From assembly GCF_008806345.1 (NCBI RefSeq), contig NZ_VZZJ01000002.1, positions 336,237 through 400,236 of the forward strand: a DNA stretch of 64,000 bases, given 5' to 3'. The stretch comes from Methylobacterium planeticum (GTDB taxonomy: Bacteria > Pseudomonadota > Alphaproteobacteria > Rhizobiales > Beijerinckiaceae). Position numbers and translations under genes: made by a program. The notes under the pieces were generated by a model, which worked only from the letters and a program-made list of their open reading frames with translations, had not been told where the DNA came from and ran no database searches. Below, one piece after another: positions 29,987-39,505 of the stretch. Each line of letters begins with the position of its first letter. The stretch's first letter is position 1.

Positions 29987-30445
29987 ATGGACCACGCCGT
30001 CCCGAAGAGGAAGCGGGTGCAGTCGGCCCTGTTCATGTGCAATTTCAACGCCGTGCGCTCGCTCGCGGCGGAGGCGATCGCGCGCCATTATTTCGGCAAG
30101 TCGATCTACGTGCAGTCGGCGGGCGTGCGCTCGGGGGAGCCGGCCGATCCCTTCATGGTCGCGGCCCTCGACGAGATCGGCATCGACGCCTCCCGCCACA
30201 AACCCCGCACCCTCGACCAGCTGGAGGAGTGGGAGGGGCTGAACTTCGACCTCATCATCACCCTCGCGCCCGAGGCTCACCACGCCGCCCTGGAACTGAC
30301 CCGGACGCTCGCGGCCGACGTCGAGTACTGGCCGACCCCCGACCCGACCGCCCTGCAGGACGCCGCCCGCGAGCAACGCCTCGACGCCTACCGCGACGTG
30401 CGCGACGGCCTGACCTACCGGATCAAGTCCCGCCTGAAGGGCTGA
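29987..30445 (+). CDS. Low-molecular-weight protein-tyrosine-phosphatase family protein
   Basis: 152 aa with the Cx5R loop C18-NFNAV-R24 followed by S and the late Asp-Pro (YWPTPDPT) that provides the general acid in this fold. The family includes tyrosine phosphatases and arsenate reductases. The conserved genomic place after UPF0262 argues against a dedicated arsenic role, as no ars genes are near. The residue before the Cys is Met, where classical phosphatases have Val. The substrate is unknown. In many relatives infA follows; it does not here. Confidence 0.85.
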   Translation: MDHAVPKRKRVQSALFMCNFNAVRSLAAEAIARHYFGKSIYVQSAGVRSGEPADPFMVAALDEIGIDASRHKPRTLDQLEEWEGLNFDLIITLAPEAHHAALELTRTLAADVEYWPTPDPTALQDAAREQRLDAYRDVRDGLTYRIKSRLKG

Positions 30446-30518
30446 GGCCGGGAGGCGCCGCGCGGCCCGCACCGCGCGCCGGCTTTACGGGCCGCGCGCG
30501 GGCGAACATACCGGCCTG

Positions 30519-31820
30519 ATGGAAACCCACACCGACCTCTGGCTCGCCGCGAGCATCGTGGTGATCTCCCTCCTGCTCTCGGCCTTCTTCGCGGGCGCCG
30601 AGACGGCCTTCACGGCGGCCTCCCGGGCCCGGATGCTCTCCCTCGAGACCGGGGGCGATGCCCGGGCCGGCATCGTCAACCGCATCCTGGCGATGCGCGA
30701 GCGCTTCATCGGCGCCATGCTGATCGGCTACAACATCGTGGCGATCGGGGCCTCGGCCTTCACCACCAGCGTGCTGACGGCGGTCTTCGGCAAGAGCGGC
30801 GTGCTCTACGCCACCGCCGGCATGTCGGTCCTCGTCATCGTCTTCGCGGAGGTGCTGCCCAAGACCCTGGCGATCAGCACCCCCGACCGGGCCGCCCTGA
30901 TGATGGCCCGCCCCGTGGCCTTCATGGTGGCGGTGCTCGGGCCGCTGGCGGTGGCGATCGAGAGCCTGGTGCGGCTGATGCTGCGCCCCTTCGGCATCAC
31001 CATCGGGGCGCATCAGTCGATCCTGTCGCCCACCGAGGAGATCCGCGGCCAGGTCGCCCTGCTGCACCGGGAGGGCGGCGTGGCCAAGGCCGAGCGCGAC
31101 ATGCTGGGCGGCCTCCTCGACCTCTCCGACCTCTCGGTTTCCGAGGTGATGGTCCACCGCACCAAGATGCGCATCATCAACGCCGACCTGCCCTCGGAGG
31201 ACATCGTCCGCGAGGTGCTGTCCTCGCCCTATACCCGGATGCCCCTCTGGCGCGGCACGCCGGAGAACATCGTGGGGGTGCTCCACGCCAAGGACCTCCT
31301 GCGCGCCCTCGACGCGGCGGGCGGCGACGCCTCCGGCCTCAGGGTCGAGGCCCTGGCCCTCGAGACCTGGTTCGTGCCCGACACCACAAGCCTGCGCGAC
31401 CAGCTCAAGGCGTTCCTGGCCAAGAAGACCCACTTCGCCCTCGTGGTCGACGAGTACGGCGAGGTGATGGGCCTCGTCACCCTGGAGGACATCCTGGAGG
31501 AGATCGTCGGCGACATCGCGGACGAGCACGACGTCACGGTCTCGGGGGTGCGCCCGCAGGGGGACGGCTCCGTCAACGCCGACGGCAGCGTGCCGATCCG
31601 CGACCTCAACCGGGCCATGGACTGGAACCTTCCCGACGACGAGGCCACCACCATCGCGGGCCTCGTCATCCACGAGGCCCGGGCGATCCCCGACCAGGGC
31701 ACCGCCTTCAACTTCCACGGCTTCCGCTTCCAGGTCCTGCGCAAGGCCAAGAACCGCATCACCACCCTGCGCATCACCCCCCTCGACCCGACCCCGGCGG
31801 CGAAGCGCGAGGAGGGGTGA
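30519..31820 (+). CDS. HlyC/CorC family protein (CNNM/DUF21 with CBS pair)
   Basis: 433 aa. An N-terminal DUF21 (CNNM) domain with about four membrane segments (FFAGAETAFTAASRARM is the signature) is followed by a CBS pair at about residues 205-330 (VMVHRTKMRIINAD, FALVVDEYGEVMGLVTLEDILEEIVGDIADEHD) and a CorC_HlyC C-terminal domain. Homologues act in Mg2+/Co2+ efflux or tolerance, and CBS domains bind adenine nucleotides. The family call is firm but the transported ion is not. It is unlikely to be a haemolysin despite older annotations. Confidence 0.92.
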   Translation: METHTDLWLAASIVVISLLLSAFFAGAETAFTAASRARMLSLETGGDARAGIVNRILAMRERFIGAMLIGYNIVAIGASAFTTSVLTAVFGKSGVLYATAGMSVLVIVFAEVLPKTLAISTPDRAALMMARPVAFMVAVLGPLAVAIESLVRLMLRPFGITIGAHQSILSPTEEIRGQVALLHREGGVAKAERDMLGGLLDLSDLSVSEVMVHRTKMRIINADLPSEDIVREVLSSPYTRMPLWRGTPENIVGVLHAKDLLRALDAAGGDASGLRVEALALETWFVPDTTSLRDQLKAFLAKKTHFALVVDEYGEVMGLVTLEDILEEIVGDIADEHDVTVSGVRPQGDGSVNADGSVPIRDLNRAMDWNLPDDEATTIAGLVIHEARAIPDQGTAFNFHGFRFQVLRKAKNRITTLRITPLDPTPAAKREEG

Positions 31821-32107
31821 GGGGCCGCACGGGGTTTTCACGTGCAACGTTAACGGATCCTCGCGCCCGAGGCTGCGCGGCCGTCCCGTTCGGGGCCGAT
31901 TCCTGTGGGCGATTCCTGTGGCCGATCCGCATCACGCCCGGTACGGAGCCAGACCCGGCGGGGATTGACCGGGTCGGAATCCGATCAAAGCAACCTTTGG
32001 GTCGCATTTGAGCGATAGCCTCAACCTTGCCTTCGGCATGGCGGTCCTACCGACGGGGCTGGGTGTCGCGGCGGGTTGGGCCGGCCGCGGATGCCGGAAG
32101 GAGATCG

Positions 32108-33268
32108 ATGCGCCTCGACACGCCGACCCTGCTGCTGGTGACCGTCGTCGTGACCTTCATGGTCGGGACGCTGTTCCTGCTGTCCTGGGGGCAGGCCCGG
32201 CGCACCCACGCGCTGGCGATCTGGGGCGTGGCGCATCTCGGCGGCGCCTGCGCGTCGGCGCTCCTCGCCCTGCGCGGGGTGATCCCGGACTGGGCCTCGA
32301 TCGGCGTCGCCAACACGGTGATGATCGGGGCCTACGGGCTGATCTGGAGCGGGGTGCGCGCCTTCGAGGGCCGGCGCCTGCGCCTCGACATCGCGCTCTC
32401 CGGCGGCGCCCTCTGGGGGCTGCTCTGCCTCGTGCCGGCCTTCTACGGCTCGATGGCCGCCCGGGTGATCCTGGCCTCGGCGATCGCCGGCGGCTTCTGC
32501 GCCGCGGGCGCCCTCGACGTCTGGCGCGGGCGGGCCGAGGCCCTGGTCTCGCGCTATCCCGCCATCGTTCTCCTCGGGGCCTACGCGGTGCTCTACTGGG
32601 TGCGGGTGCCCCTCGCCCTCGTGGCGCCGCTGCCGAGTGCCGGGGCCGTGATGGACTCGCCCTGGCTCGCGATCCTGTGCTTCGGCGGCATGCTGTTCAC
32701 GGTGGCGATCGCCTTCACCTTCATGGCCCTGACGAAGGAGCGGGCCGAGCGCGAGCAGCGCCAGGCCGCCGACACCGACCCGCTGACGGGGATCGCGAGC
32801 CGTCGCGCCTTCGTGGCGGCGGCCGAAGCGCTCCTGGCCGACCCGGACCGCCCGGTGTCGCTGCTCCTGTTCGACCTCGACCACTTCAAGAGCATCAACG
32901 ACGCCTACGGCCACGCGGTCGGCGACGGGGTCCTGGTCGGGTTCTGCTGCACGGCCCAGGCGCTGCTGCCCCCGGGCGCCCTGCTCGGCCGGATGGGGGG
33001 CGAGGAATTCGCCTGCGTGATCCCCGACCACGGCCCCGAGGCGGCGCTCGCCCGCGCCACCCTGGTGCGCGGCGCCCTCGCCCACCTCGCGGTGCCGGCC
33101 CTGCCGCGCCTGCGCGTCGGCACCAGCGTCGGCGTCGCCACGAGCGAGGCCTCGGGCCGGGATTTCGACACCCTGCTGCGGCGGGCCGACGACGCCCTCT
33201 ACCGGGCGAAGCGCAACGGGCGGAACCGGGTCGAGATCTCGGTGCCGCCGCTGGAGCGGGCGGCCTGA
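32108..33268 (+). CDS. Diguanylate cyclase with N-terminal membrane domain
   Basis: 386 aa. Six or more hydrophobic segments fill the first ~210 residues, then a GGDEF domain (ADTDPLTGIASRRAF; LLLFDLDHFKSINDAYGHAVGD; GRMGGEEFACVIPD). The active-site loop is intact as GGEEF, so it should make c-di-GMP from two GTP. No RxxD inhibitory site is present before the motif, so classical product inhibition is not expected. The ATG at 32108 follows AAGGAG at 4-5 nt. No EAL domain or adjacent PilZ effector. Confidence 0.92.
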   Translation: MRLDTPTLLLVTVVVTFMVGTLFLLSWGQARRTHALAIWGVAHLGGACASALLALRGVIPDWASIGVANTVMIGAYGLIWSGVRAFEGRRLRLDIALSGGALWGLLCLVPAFYGSMAARVILASAIAGGFCAAGALDVWRGRAEALVSRYPAIVLLGAYAVLYWVRVPLALVAPLPSAGAVMDSPWLAILCFGGMLFTVAIAFTFMALTKERAEREQRQAADTDPLTGIASRRAFVAAAEALLADPDRPVSLLLFDLDHFKSINDAYGHAVGDGVLVGFCCTAQALLPPGALLGRMGGEEFACVIPDHGPEAALARATLVRGALAHLAVPALPRLRVGTSVGVATSEASGRDFDTLLRRADDALYRAKRNGRNRVEISVPPLERAA

Positions 33269-33271
33269 GGC

Positions 33272-33766
33272 TCAGCCCAAGCCCACGGGCCGCCGCGCGT
33301 CGACCCCGCGCAGGACAATCCGACGGCCCGCGAAGGTTTCGACGAGGGCGAGGCTGCGCGCGCGCCGCGTGCGGTTCCAAGACCAGGCGAAGCGCAGGAA
33401 GGCGAGCTCCAGGCGCTCCGGGCAGCCGGCCGCGGCGTCCGCCCGGACATGTCCGCGATGCGCGATGGCCCGGCGCAGCACGCGCAGCACCGACAGCCAG
33501 GACGGCACGTCGAGGTAGATCAGCGTGTCGGCGGCGGCGAGGCGCGGGCCGATCGTGTCCGTGTAATTGCCGTCGATGACCCAGGCCGGCCGGTGTGCGA
33601 GGCGCGCCACCTCGGCGCGGAAGGCGTCCGCGTCCTTCGCCACCCAGCCAGGCTGCCAGTAGGCCTGGTCGAGATGGAAGACCGGCAGGCCGTGGCGGGC
33701 GCCGAGGTGCCGTGCCAGGGTCGATTTGCCACTTCCCGGGGGCCCGAGGATCACGACGCGGCGCAT
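33272..33766 (-). CDS. AAA/adenylate-kinase-like ATPase ('topology modulation' type)
   Basis: 164 aa small P-loop kinase-fold protein. Walker A is GPPGSGKST (residues 8-16), followed by LPVFHLDQAYWQPGWV and WVIDGNYTDTIGPRLAAADTLIYLDVP, the pattern of proteins annotated as DNA topology modulation protein FlaR or adenylate kinase-like. The cellular substrate is not established. It lies directly upstream of metX-metW in orientation terms only (convergent with the cyclase, same strand as metXW, 13 bp after metW), so it may be the last gene of the metXW unit. Confidence 0.82.
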   Translation of the reverse strand: MRRVVILGPPGSGKSTLARHLGARHGLPVFHLDQAYWQPGWVAKDADAFRAEVARLAHRPAWVIDGNYTDTIGPRLAAADTLIYLDVPSWLSVLRVLRRAIAHRGHVRADAAAGCPERLELAFLRFAWSWNRTRRARSLALVETFAGRRIVLRGVDARRPVGLG

Positions 33767-33779
33767 GGCGCGCCCGTCC

Positions 33780-34496
33780 CTAGCGGATGTCCGGTGCCGG
33801 GCCGCCCCGGCGCAGCAGGAACACCCCCTGCGCGCCGATCAGGTTCCAGAACCACCACGGCATCGAGAAGCGCATCGGCCGGCCCCGGGCGTCCAGGGCC
33901 GTGGCCTTCTCGATCCGGGCGCCGATCTCCCGGCACAGGCCGACGAAGTCCCGGATGGTGCAGTGGTGGATGTTCTGGGTCTCGTACCAGGCCTCGGGCA
34001 GGATCTCGGTGACGGGCATCCGGCCCCGGAAGGCGAGCTCGGCCCGCACCCGCCAATGCCCGAAATTCGGGAAGGAGATGATCACCTGCCGGCCGATGCG
34101 CAGCAGATGCTCCAGCACGATGCGGGGGTTGCGCGTCGCCTGGATGGTCTGGGACAGGACCACGACGTCGAAGGCGTCGTCGGGGTAGTTGGCGAGGTCC
34201 GTGTCGGCGTCGCCCTGGATCACCGGCAGGCCGCGGGCGAGGCACGCGTTCACCCCCTCGCGGGACAACTCGATGCCGCGCCCGTCGACGCCGCGGCGGT
34301 CGCGCAGGAGTGCCAGCAGGGAGCCGTCGCCGCAGCCGATGTCGAGCACCCGCGCCCCCGGCGGCACGAGGCCGAGCACCACGATGTGATCGACCCGCGC
34401 GCCCCCGGCCTCGGCACCGTGGGGCAGGCGCTCGGCCGCGTCCCAGGGGGCCGAATCGGCGGCGTTCCCGAGGGTGATCTCGTCGCGTCCGCTCAT
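33780..34496 (-). CDS. metW: Methionine biosynthesis protein MetW
   Basis: 238 aa SAM-dependent methyltransferase fold ([11 protein letters not shown] at residues 50-60). Characteristic MetW blocks are [41 protein letters not shown] and [12 protein letters not shown]. MetW is always linked to metX and works with it in methionine synthesis. It overlaps the metX stop by 4 nt (ATGA), so the two are translationally coupled. Confidence 0.95.
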   Translation of the reverse strand: MSGRDEITLGNAADSAPWDAAERLPHGAEAGGARVDHIVVLGLVPPGARVLDIGCGDGSLLALLRDRRGVDGRGIELSREGVNACLARGLPVIQGDADTDLANYPDDAFDVVVLSQTIQATRNPRIVLEHLLRIGRQVIISFPNFGHWRVRAELAFRGRMPVTEILPEAWYETQNIHHCTIRDFVGLCREIGARIEKATALDARGRPMRFSMPWWFWNLIGAQGVFLLRRGGPAPDIR

Positions 34497-35707
34497 AGGC
34501 CGCGCGCCCGGGCCGCCGCGTCGACGAAGCCCTGGACGGCCGAGAACAGGGTGGGCTCGTCGAGCAGGAAGGCGTCGTGGCCCTTGTCGCTCTCGATCTC
34601 CACGAAGGCGACCGGCGCCGAGGCGGCGTTCAGGGCGTGCACGATGGCGCGCGATTCCGAGGTCGGGAACAGCCAGTCCGAGGTGAAGGAGATCACGCAG
34701 AACCGGGTCCGGGTGCCCTGGAAGGCCTTGGCGAGCACGCCGCCATGGTCCTCGGCGAGGTCGAAATAGTCCATCGCCCGGGTCAGGTAGAGGTAGGCGT
34801 TGGCGTCGAAGCGCTCGACGAAGCTCAGGCCCTGGTGGCGCAGGTAGCTCTCGATCTGGAAGTCGGCGTTGAACGAGAAGGTCGGGGCCGAGCCGCCCTG
34901 GAAGCGGCGCCCGAACTTCCGGTGGAGCGCCGGCTCGGACAGGTAGGTGATGTGCGCGCCCATGCGGGCGACGCCGAGCCCCTTGGCGGGGCGGGTCCCG
35001 GCCTCGAGGTAGCGCCCGTCCGCCCAGGCGGGGTCGGCCATGATCGCCTGCCGGCCGACCTCGTGGAAGGCGATGTTCTGGGCCGAGTGGCGCGGCCCCG
35101 TGGCGATCGGCAGGGCGGCGAAGACCCGCTCGGGATAGAGGGCCGCCCATTGCAGCACCTGCATGCCGCCCATCGAGCCGCCGACGCAGAGGAACAGGTC
35201 GCGGATGCCGAGCCGGTCGAGGAGCATCGCCTGGGCCCGGACCATGTCGCGGATGGTGACGAGGGGGAAGTCGAGCCCGTAGGGCCGGTCCGTCGCCGGG
35301 TCGATCGAGGCCGGGCCGGTGGAGCCCATGCAGGAGCCGATCACGTTCGAGCAGACCACGAAGTAGCGGTCCGTGTCGATCGGCTTGCCGGGGCCGACCA
35401 GGGTCTCCCACCAGCCCGCCTTGCCGGTGACCGGGTGCGTGTGGGCGAAGTGCTGGTCGCCCGTGAGCGCGTGGCAGATCAGCACCGCGTTCGAGCGCTC
35501 GGCGTTGAGGCTGCCGGCGGTCTGGTAGGCGATCTGGAAGGGCGCGAGCCGCGCGCCCGCATCCATCGCCAGGGGCTCGTCGGTGCCGAAGCGGGCGACG
35601 AGGCTGCGCGGATCGAGGGCCTGGGGCCGGTCCGCGGCGGGACGGGCCCGCGGGCCGGCCTCGGCGACGGGATCCGGCTTCAGGGCAGTGTCCGGAATGG
35701 TGTCCAT
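34493..35707 (-). CDS. metX: Homoserine O-acyltransferase (acetyltransferase type)
   Basis: 404 aa alpha/beta-hydrolase-fold enzyme that activates homoserine for methionine synthesis. The nucleophile is S178 in [23 protein letters not shown] and [11 protein letters not shown] carry the Asp and His of the triad. [11 protein letters not shown] and [12 protein letters not shown] complete the family pattern. Whether acetyl- or succinyl-CoA is used in vivo cannot be read with certainty from the fold family. The ATG at 35707 begins the family-like sequence. It is coupled to metW. No SAM-II riboswitch was recognised in the upstream 440 bp. Confidence 0.95.
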   Translation of the reverse strand: MDTIPDTALKPDPVAEAGPRARPAADRPQALDPRSLVARFGTDEPLAMDAGARLAPFQIAYQTAGSLNAERSNAVLICHALTGDQHFAHTHPVTGKAGWWETLVGPGKPIDTDRYFVVCSNVIGSCMGSTGPASIDPATDRPYGLDFPLVTIRDMVRAQAMLLDRLGIRDLFLCVGGSMGGMQVLQWAALYPERVFAALPIATGPRHSAQNIAFHEVGRQAIMADPAWADGRYLEAGTRPAKGLGVARMGAHITYLSEPALHRKFGRRFQGGSAPTFSFNADFQIESYLRHQGLSFVERFDANAYLYLTRAMDYFDLAEDHGGVLAKAFQGTRTRFCVISFTSDWLFPTSESRAIVHALNAASAPVAFVEIESDKGHDAFLLDEPTLFSAVQGFVDAAARARGL

Positions 35708-36151
35708 GACGCGTCTGGAAAGGGGCTGCCGCCGTCTCGAAGCCACGGCGCGCGAGGCGACCGGCACCGGCGGGCGCCGTCGTCCCTCGCCCAACGGAGG
35801 TAGTGTGCGCGCAACCGGCCGTCAACGAAAGGGTCGGGCGTGGCTGCGTCCGCGTGCGCGCATGGCGGCCTTCCTCCCGCGCGGTCGCCCCGTGTCCGCG
35901 TGCGGTCGCCCCGTGCCGGCCGGCGCGCAGGAGGGCCCGCCTGACGACGAGGGCCCGCCTGACGACGAGGGCCCGCGTGACAGAGGGTGCCGGGCCTTGG
36001 CCCCGGCGCCGCCATCGCGGCTGGCCCTTCGGCGCGCCGGATCGTAAACACGGTGCCGGACGCGATCCCGCCGGACCCGATCGGCCCGCAGACTCGACCC
36101 TCAGAACCACGCCCCCGGATACCCCGCAGAAGTCCTCTCAGAAATCTCCCC
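35708..36151. other. Divergent spacer between metX and the chorismate mutase gene
   Basis: 444 bp without a credible gene. It contains two sets of short tandem repeats (a 21-bp pair starting GCGGTCGCCCCGTG at 35881 and 35902, and an 18-bp triplet at 35931-35984). Regulatory elements for both units must lie here, but I could not identify hexamers or a SAM-II/SAM-SAH riboswitch. Confidence 0.5.
35931..35984. repeat. 18-bp tandem repeat, 3 copies, intergenic
   Basis: Two exact copies of GAGGGCCCGCCTGACGAC (35931 and 35949) and one diverged copy (35967) upstream of the chorismate mutase gene. Confidence 0.9.
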
Positions 36152-37147
36152 ATGCGCTTTTCCAAGAGAGCCGCGCCGCCGCTCGACAACCTCGCGGATC
36201 TCCGCGCCGAGATCGACCGGATCGACGCCGAGATGCACGCCCTGCTGATCCAGCGCGGCTCGATCATCGACCGGCTGATCGCCGTGAAGGGCACCTCGGC
36301 CTCGGGCTCGGCCTTCCGCCCGGGCCGCGAGGCCGCGATGATGCGCCGCGTCGCCGAGCGCCACCGGGGGCTCCTGCCCCTCGACACCGTGGAGGGGATC
36401 TGGCGCGTCATCATCGCGACCTTCACCTGGGTCCAGGCGCCGTTCTCGGTCCATGCCGACATCTCGGGGGGCGATGCGCCGATGCGCGATTCCGCCCGCT
36501 TCCATTTCGGCTTCACGGTGCCCTACCGGCCGCACCCGACCTGCGCGGCGGTGATCGAGGCGGTGGCGGCCTCGCGCGGCGACCTCGGCATCTTCCGCTT
36601 CGACGGGGGCGGCGCCAGGGGCCGGCGCGCGGGGAACGGCAAGGGCGAGGGTGGCAAGAGTGAGGGCGGCAAGGGCGAGGGCGGCAAGGGCGAGGGCGGC
36701 AAGGGCGAGGGCGGCAAGGGCGAGGGCGGCAAGGGCGAGGGCGGCGAAATCCGGGGCAAGGGCGAGGCCTGGTGGGACGGCCTCGTCGGCGAGGGGCGCC
36801 CCAAGGTGATCGCCCGGCTGCCCTTCATCGAGCGCCCGACGCACCCGGCCGGCACCCCGGTCTTCGTGGTGGCCAAGCCCCTCGACGATCCGGCCGCGGC
36901 CCAGCGCGACTGGGTGCTGCACGCCGCCCGCGCCGCGGCCTGGACGCCGGATGCCGAGCGCGCGCTGCAGGACCTCTACGGCGAGGTGGTGGCCCGCGCC
37001 GCCCCCGAGGCCGGGCAGGAGCGCCTGCTCCTCGCGGTCCCGGGCGGCGTCAACACGCGGCAGCTGCGCGAGGCCCTGGAGCGGGCCGGCACCGCCCTCG
37101 GCGCCCTCGACGAGACGGGCAGCCACGCGGCCCGCTTCCGGGTCTGA
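36152..37147 (+). CDS. Chorismate mutase (AroQ type) with C-terminal domain and Gly-Lys-Glu repeat insert
   Basis: 331 aa. The N-terminal ~90 residues are an AroQ-type chorismate mutase (LADLRAEIDRIDAEMHALLIQRGSIIDRLIAVKG, FRPGREAAMMRRV), which makes prephenate from chorismate. The rest (FGFTVPYRPHPTCAAVIEAV...DLGIFRF... VIARLPFIERP) resembles the extended chorismate mutases that precede hisC and tyrC in Rhizobiales. A low-complexity insert at residues 163-197 is seven copies of GKGEG (one GKSEG), encoded by a 15-bp tandem repeat, in what should be a loop. Context (hisC and tyrC next) fits phenylalanine/tyrosine synthesis. The C-terminal domain's role is unknown to me. Confidence 0.85.
   Translation: MRFSKRAAPPLDNLADLRAEIDRIDAEMHALLIQRGSIIDRLIAVKGTSASGSAFRPGREAAMMRRVAERHRGLLPLDTVEGIWRVIIATFTWVQAPFSVHADISGGDAPMRDSARFHFGFTVPYRPHPTCAAVIEAVAASRGDLGIFRFDGGGARGRRAGNGKGEGGKSEGGKGEGGKGEGGKGEGGKGEGGKGEGGEIRGKGEAWWDGLVGEGRPKVIARLPFIERPTHPAGTPVFVVAKPLDDPAAAQRDWVLHAARAAAWTPDAERALQDLYGEVVARAAPEAGQERLLLAVPGGVNTRQLREALERAGTALGALDETGSHAARFRV
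36638..36742 (+). repeat. 15-bp tandem repeat, 7 copies, inside the chorismate mutase gene
   Basis: Seven consecutive 15-bp units, consensus GGCAAGGGCGAGGGC; copy 1 has a T at its last base and copy 2 is GGCAAGAGTGAGGGC; copies 3-7 are identical. The unit is a multiple of three and in frame, so copy-number change would alter only loop length. Confidence 0.97.
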
Positions 37148-37240
37148 GGCGCCCCCGCCCGAGCAATTTCCCGCGCCCGAGCGGTCCACCCGGCCGCGAA
37201 ATGCTGTAGAGGGGCGGTCGTCCACCCCCTTTGCCGTGCG

Positions 37241-38392
37241 ATGGTCATGATTGCCGTGAGCCCCGATCCCGCCGCCCTCCGCCCGGTGCCGCGCCCCGGC
37301 GTGCTCGCCATCGAGGCCTACGTGCCGGGCAAGAGCGGGGCGCCCGGGGCGCATCCGGTCTACAAGCTCTCCTCGAACGAGACGCCGCTCGGCCCGAGCC
37401 CGGCGGCGGTCGCGGCCATGCGCGAGACCGCGGGGGGCCTCGCCGTCTACCCGGACGGCAATTCCACGGCGCTGCGCAGCGCGATCGCGGCGAAGTACGG
37501 GCTCGACCCGGCCCGGATCGTCTGCGGGGCGGGCTCGGACGAATTGCTGTCGCTCCTCGCCTACGCCTTCGTGGGGCCCGGCGACGAGGGGATCTACGCC
37601 GAGCACGGATTCCTGGTCTACCGCATCGCCATCCTGGCGGCGGGCGCCACCCCGGTGGTGGCGCCCGAGCGCGACCTGACGGCGGATGTCGACGCGATCC
37701 TGGCCGCGGTGACCCCGCGCACCCGCATCGTCTACATCGCCAACCCCAACAACCCGACGGGCACCTACCTGCCCTTCGCGGAGGTGCGGCGCCTGCACGC
37801 GGGCCTGCCCGGCAACGTGCTCCTCGTCCTCGACGGGGCCTACGCGGAATATGTCCGCCGCAACGATTACTCGGCGGGGCTCGATCTCGTGCTCCAGTCC
37901 GAGAACGTGGTGATGACGCGCACCTTCTCGAAGATCTACGGCCTCGCCGCCCTGCGGATCGGCTGGATGGTGGCGCCCCCGACGATCGCGGACGCGGTCA
38001 ACCGCATCCGCGGCCCGTTCAACCTGTCCACCGCCGGCATCGCGGCCGGCGCGGCGGCGATCCACGACGAGGCGCACGTGGCGGCCGCCGCCGCCCACAA
38101 CGAGGCCTGGCTGCCGCGCCTCACCGAGGCCGTCGCGGCCCTCGGGCTCACCGTGACGCCGAGCGCCTGCAACTTCATCCTGGTGCATTTCCCCGACGCG
38201 CCCGGCCGCTCGGCGGCGGAGGCCGACGCGCACCTCACCCGGCGCGGCGTCATCACCCGGCGGGTCGCGGCCTACGGGCTGCCGAACGCCCTGCGGGTGA
38301 CGATCGGCAGCGATCCGGCCAACGAGGCCTTCCTCGCCGCCTTGACGGACTTCGTGCGGGGCGAGGCTCCGGAGCGAGGCCGCGATGTCTGA
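37241..38392 (+). CDS. hisC: Histidinol-phosphate aminotransferase
   Basis: 383 aa PLP aminotransferase converting imidazole acetol phosphate to histidinol phosphate; some HisC enzymes also transaminate aromatic keto acids. The Schiff-base lysine is K231 in [24 protein letters not shown] is at 168-174, and [13 protein letters not shown] is the typical substrate-binding start. The placement between chorismate mutase and tyrC is common in alphaproteobacteria and supports a dual histidine/aromatic role. The last 8 nt overlap tyrC. Start ATG 37241; a second ATG two codons later is possible. Confidence 0.95.
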   Translation: MVMIAVSPDPAALRPVPRPGVLAIEAYVPGKSGAPGAHPVYKLSSNETPLGPSPAAVAAMRETAGGLAVYPDGNSTALRSAIAAKYGLDPARIVCGAGSDELLSLLAYAFVGPGDEGIYAEHGFLVYRIAILAAGATPVVAPERDLTADVDAILAAVTPRTRIVYIANPNNPTGTYLPFAEVRRLHAGLPGNVLLVLDGAYAEYVRRNDYSAGLDLVLQSENVVMTRTFSKIYGLAALRIGWMVAPPTIADAVNRIRGPFNLSTAGIAAGAAAIHDEAHVAAAAAHNEAWLPRLTEAVAALGLTVTPSACNFILVHFPDAPGRSAAEADAHLTRRGVITRRVAAYGLPNALRVTIGSDPANEAFLAALTDFVRGEAPERGRDV

Positions 38393-38429
38393 GGCCGCGA
38401 TGTCTGAGGCAGCGATGGCCGAGGCGCGC
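38385..38429 (+). repeat. 15-bp repeat at the tyrC start, three tandem SD-ATG units
   Basis: ATGTCTGAGGCCGCG, ATGTCTGAGGCAGCG and ATGGCCGAGGCGCGC in tandem. Each ATG is preceded by GAGG at 5 nt, the first within hisC. Confidence 0.9.
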
Positions 38430-39383
38430 CCGGCGCCCGCCGGCACCGGCCCAATGCGCCGGCTCGCCATCGTGGGCCTCGGGCTGATCGGCTCCTCGAT
38501 CGCCCGGGGCGCCCGGCAATACGGGCTTGCGGACACGATCGTGGCGATCGACGCCGATGCGGGCGTCCGCGACCGGGTGCGCGCGCTCGGCCTCGCCGAC
38601 CACGTCACCGGGGATGCGGCCGAGGGCGTCGCGGAGGCCGACCTCGTCATCCTGTGCGTGCCGGTCGGCGCCGTCGGGGCTGTGGCGGCGGCGATCGAGG
38701 GCCGGATGAAGCCGGGCTCGGTCCTGTCCGATGTCGGCTCGGTCAAGGGCTCGGTGGTGGCGGCCGTCGCGCCCGTCCTCAGCGCGGGCGTCGCCTTCGT
38801 GCCCGGCCACCCGGTGGCCGGCACCGAATATTCGGGGCCCGATTCGGGCTTCTCGACCCTGTTCTCGGGCCGCTGGTGCATCCTGACGCCGCCCGAGGGC
38901 ACGGACGAGGCCGCCGTCGCGACGGTGCGCCGCCTCTGGGAGGGGCTCGGCGCCATCGTGGAGACCATGACCCCCGAGCACCACGACCTCGTGCTCGCCA
39001 TCACCAGCCACGTGCCGCACCTGATCGCCTACAACATCGTCGGCACGGCCGCCGACCTCGAGGCGGTGACGCAATCCGAGGTGATCAAGTTCTCGGCCGG
39101 CGGTTTTCGCGATTTCACCCGCATCGCGGCCTCCGACCCGACCATGTGGCGCGACGTCTTCCTGACGAACAAGGACGCGGTGCTGGAGATGCTCGGCCGC
39201 TTCAACGAGGATCTGGCGGCGCTGGCGCGCGCCATCCGCTGGGGCGACGGCGAGGCGCTGCACGACCTCTTCACCCGCACCCGCGCCATCCGCCGCGGCA
39301 TCGTGGCGATGGGCCAGGAGACCGCGGAGCCCGATTTCGGCCGTGGCCGCCCCGCCCCGGCCGCGCCGCGCAACGACCCGTGA
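38385..39383 (+). CDS. tyrC: Prephenate/arogenate (cyclohexadienyl) dehydrogenase
   Basis: 332 aa NAD(P)-dependent enzyme of tyrosine synthesis. The Rossmann motif is [12 protein letters not shown] (from residue 31), [10 protein letters not shown] and [15 protein letters not shown] are catalytic-region blocks, and [17 protein letters not shown] lies in the helical dimerisation part. The start is repeated: three tandem units each carry GAGG-N5-ATG (38385, 38400, 38415), giving [14 protein letters not shown]. The first ATG overlaps the end of hisC, so translation is likely coupled. Specificity for prephenate or arogenate cannot be decided from what I can see. Confidence 0.93.
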   Translation: MSEAAMSEAAMAEARPAPAGTGPMRRLAIVGLGLIGSSIARGARQYGLADTIVAIDADAGVRDRVRALGLADHVTGDAAEGVAEADLVILCVPVGAVGAVAAAIEGRMKPGSVLSDVGSVKGSVVAAVAPVLSAGVAFVPGHPVAGTEYSGPDSGFSTLFSGRWCILTPPEGTDEAAVATVRRLWEGLGAIVETMTPEHHDLVLAITSHVPHLIAYNIVGTAADLEAVTQSEVIKFSAGGFRDFTRIAASDPTMWRDVFLTNKDAVLEMLGRFNEDLAALARAIRWGDGEALHDLFTRTRAIRRGIVAMGQETAEPDFGRGRPAPAAPRNDP

Positions 39384-39505
39384 GGCGCCGCCCCGGACCG
39401 GGCGCGTCCGGTTGCGCGCAAGTGGCTTAAAGGAAAACCAACGCGTTTGCCCTAGAGCCCGGGATCGAGCCGCGGGGCGGAATCGGGGGACACATCGGGG
39501 GACAC

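Noticed and set aside
30460..30497. 10-bp GC inverted repeat between the LMW phosphatase and CorC genes
   Set aside because: Long 18-nt loop and no T-tract; could be a terminator but support is too weak.
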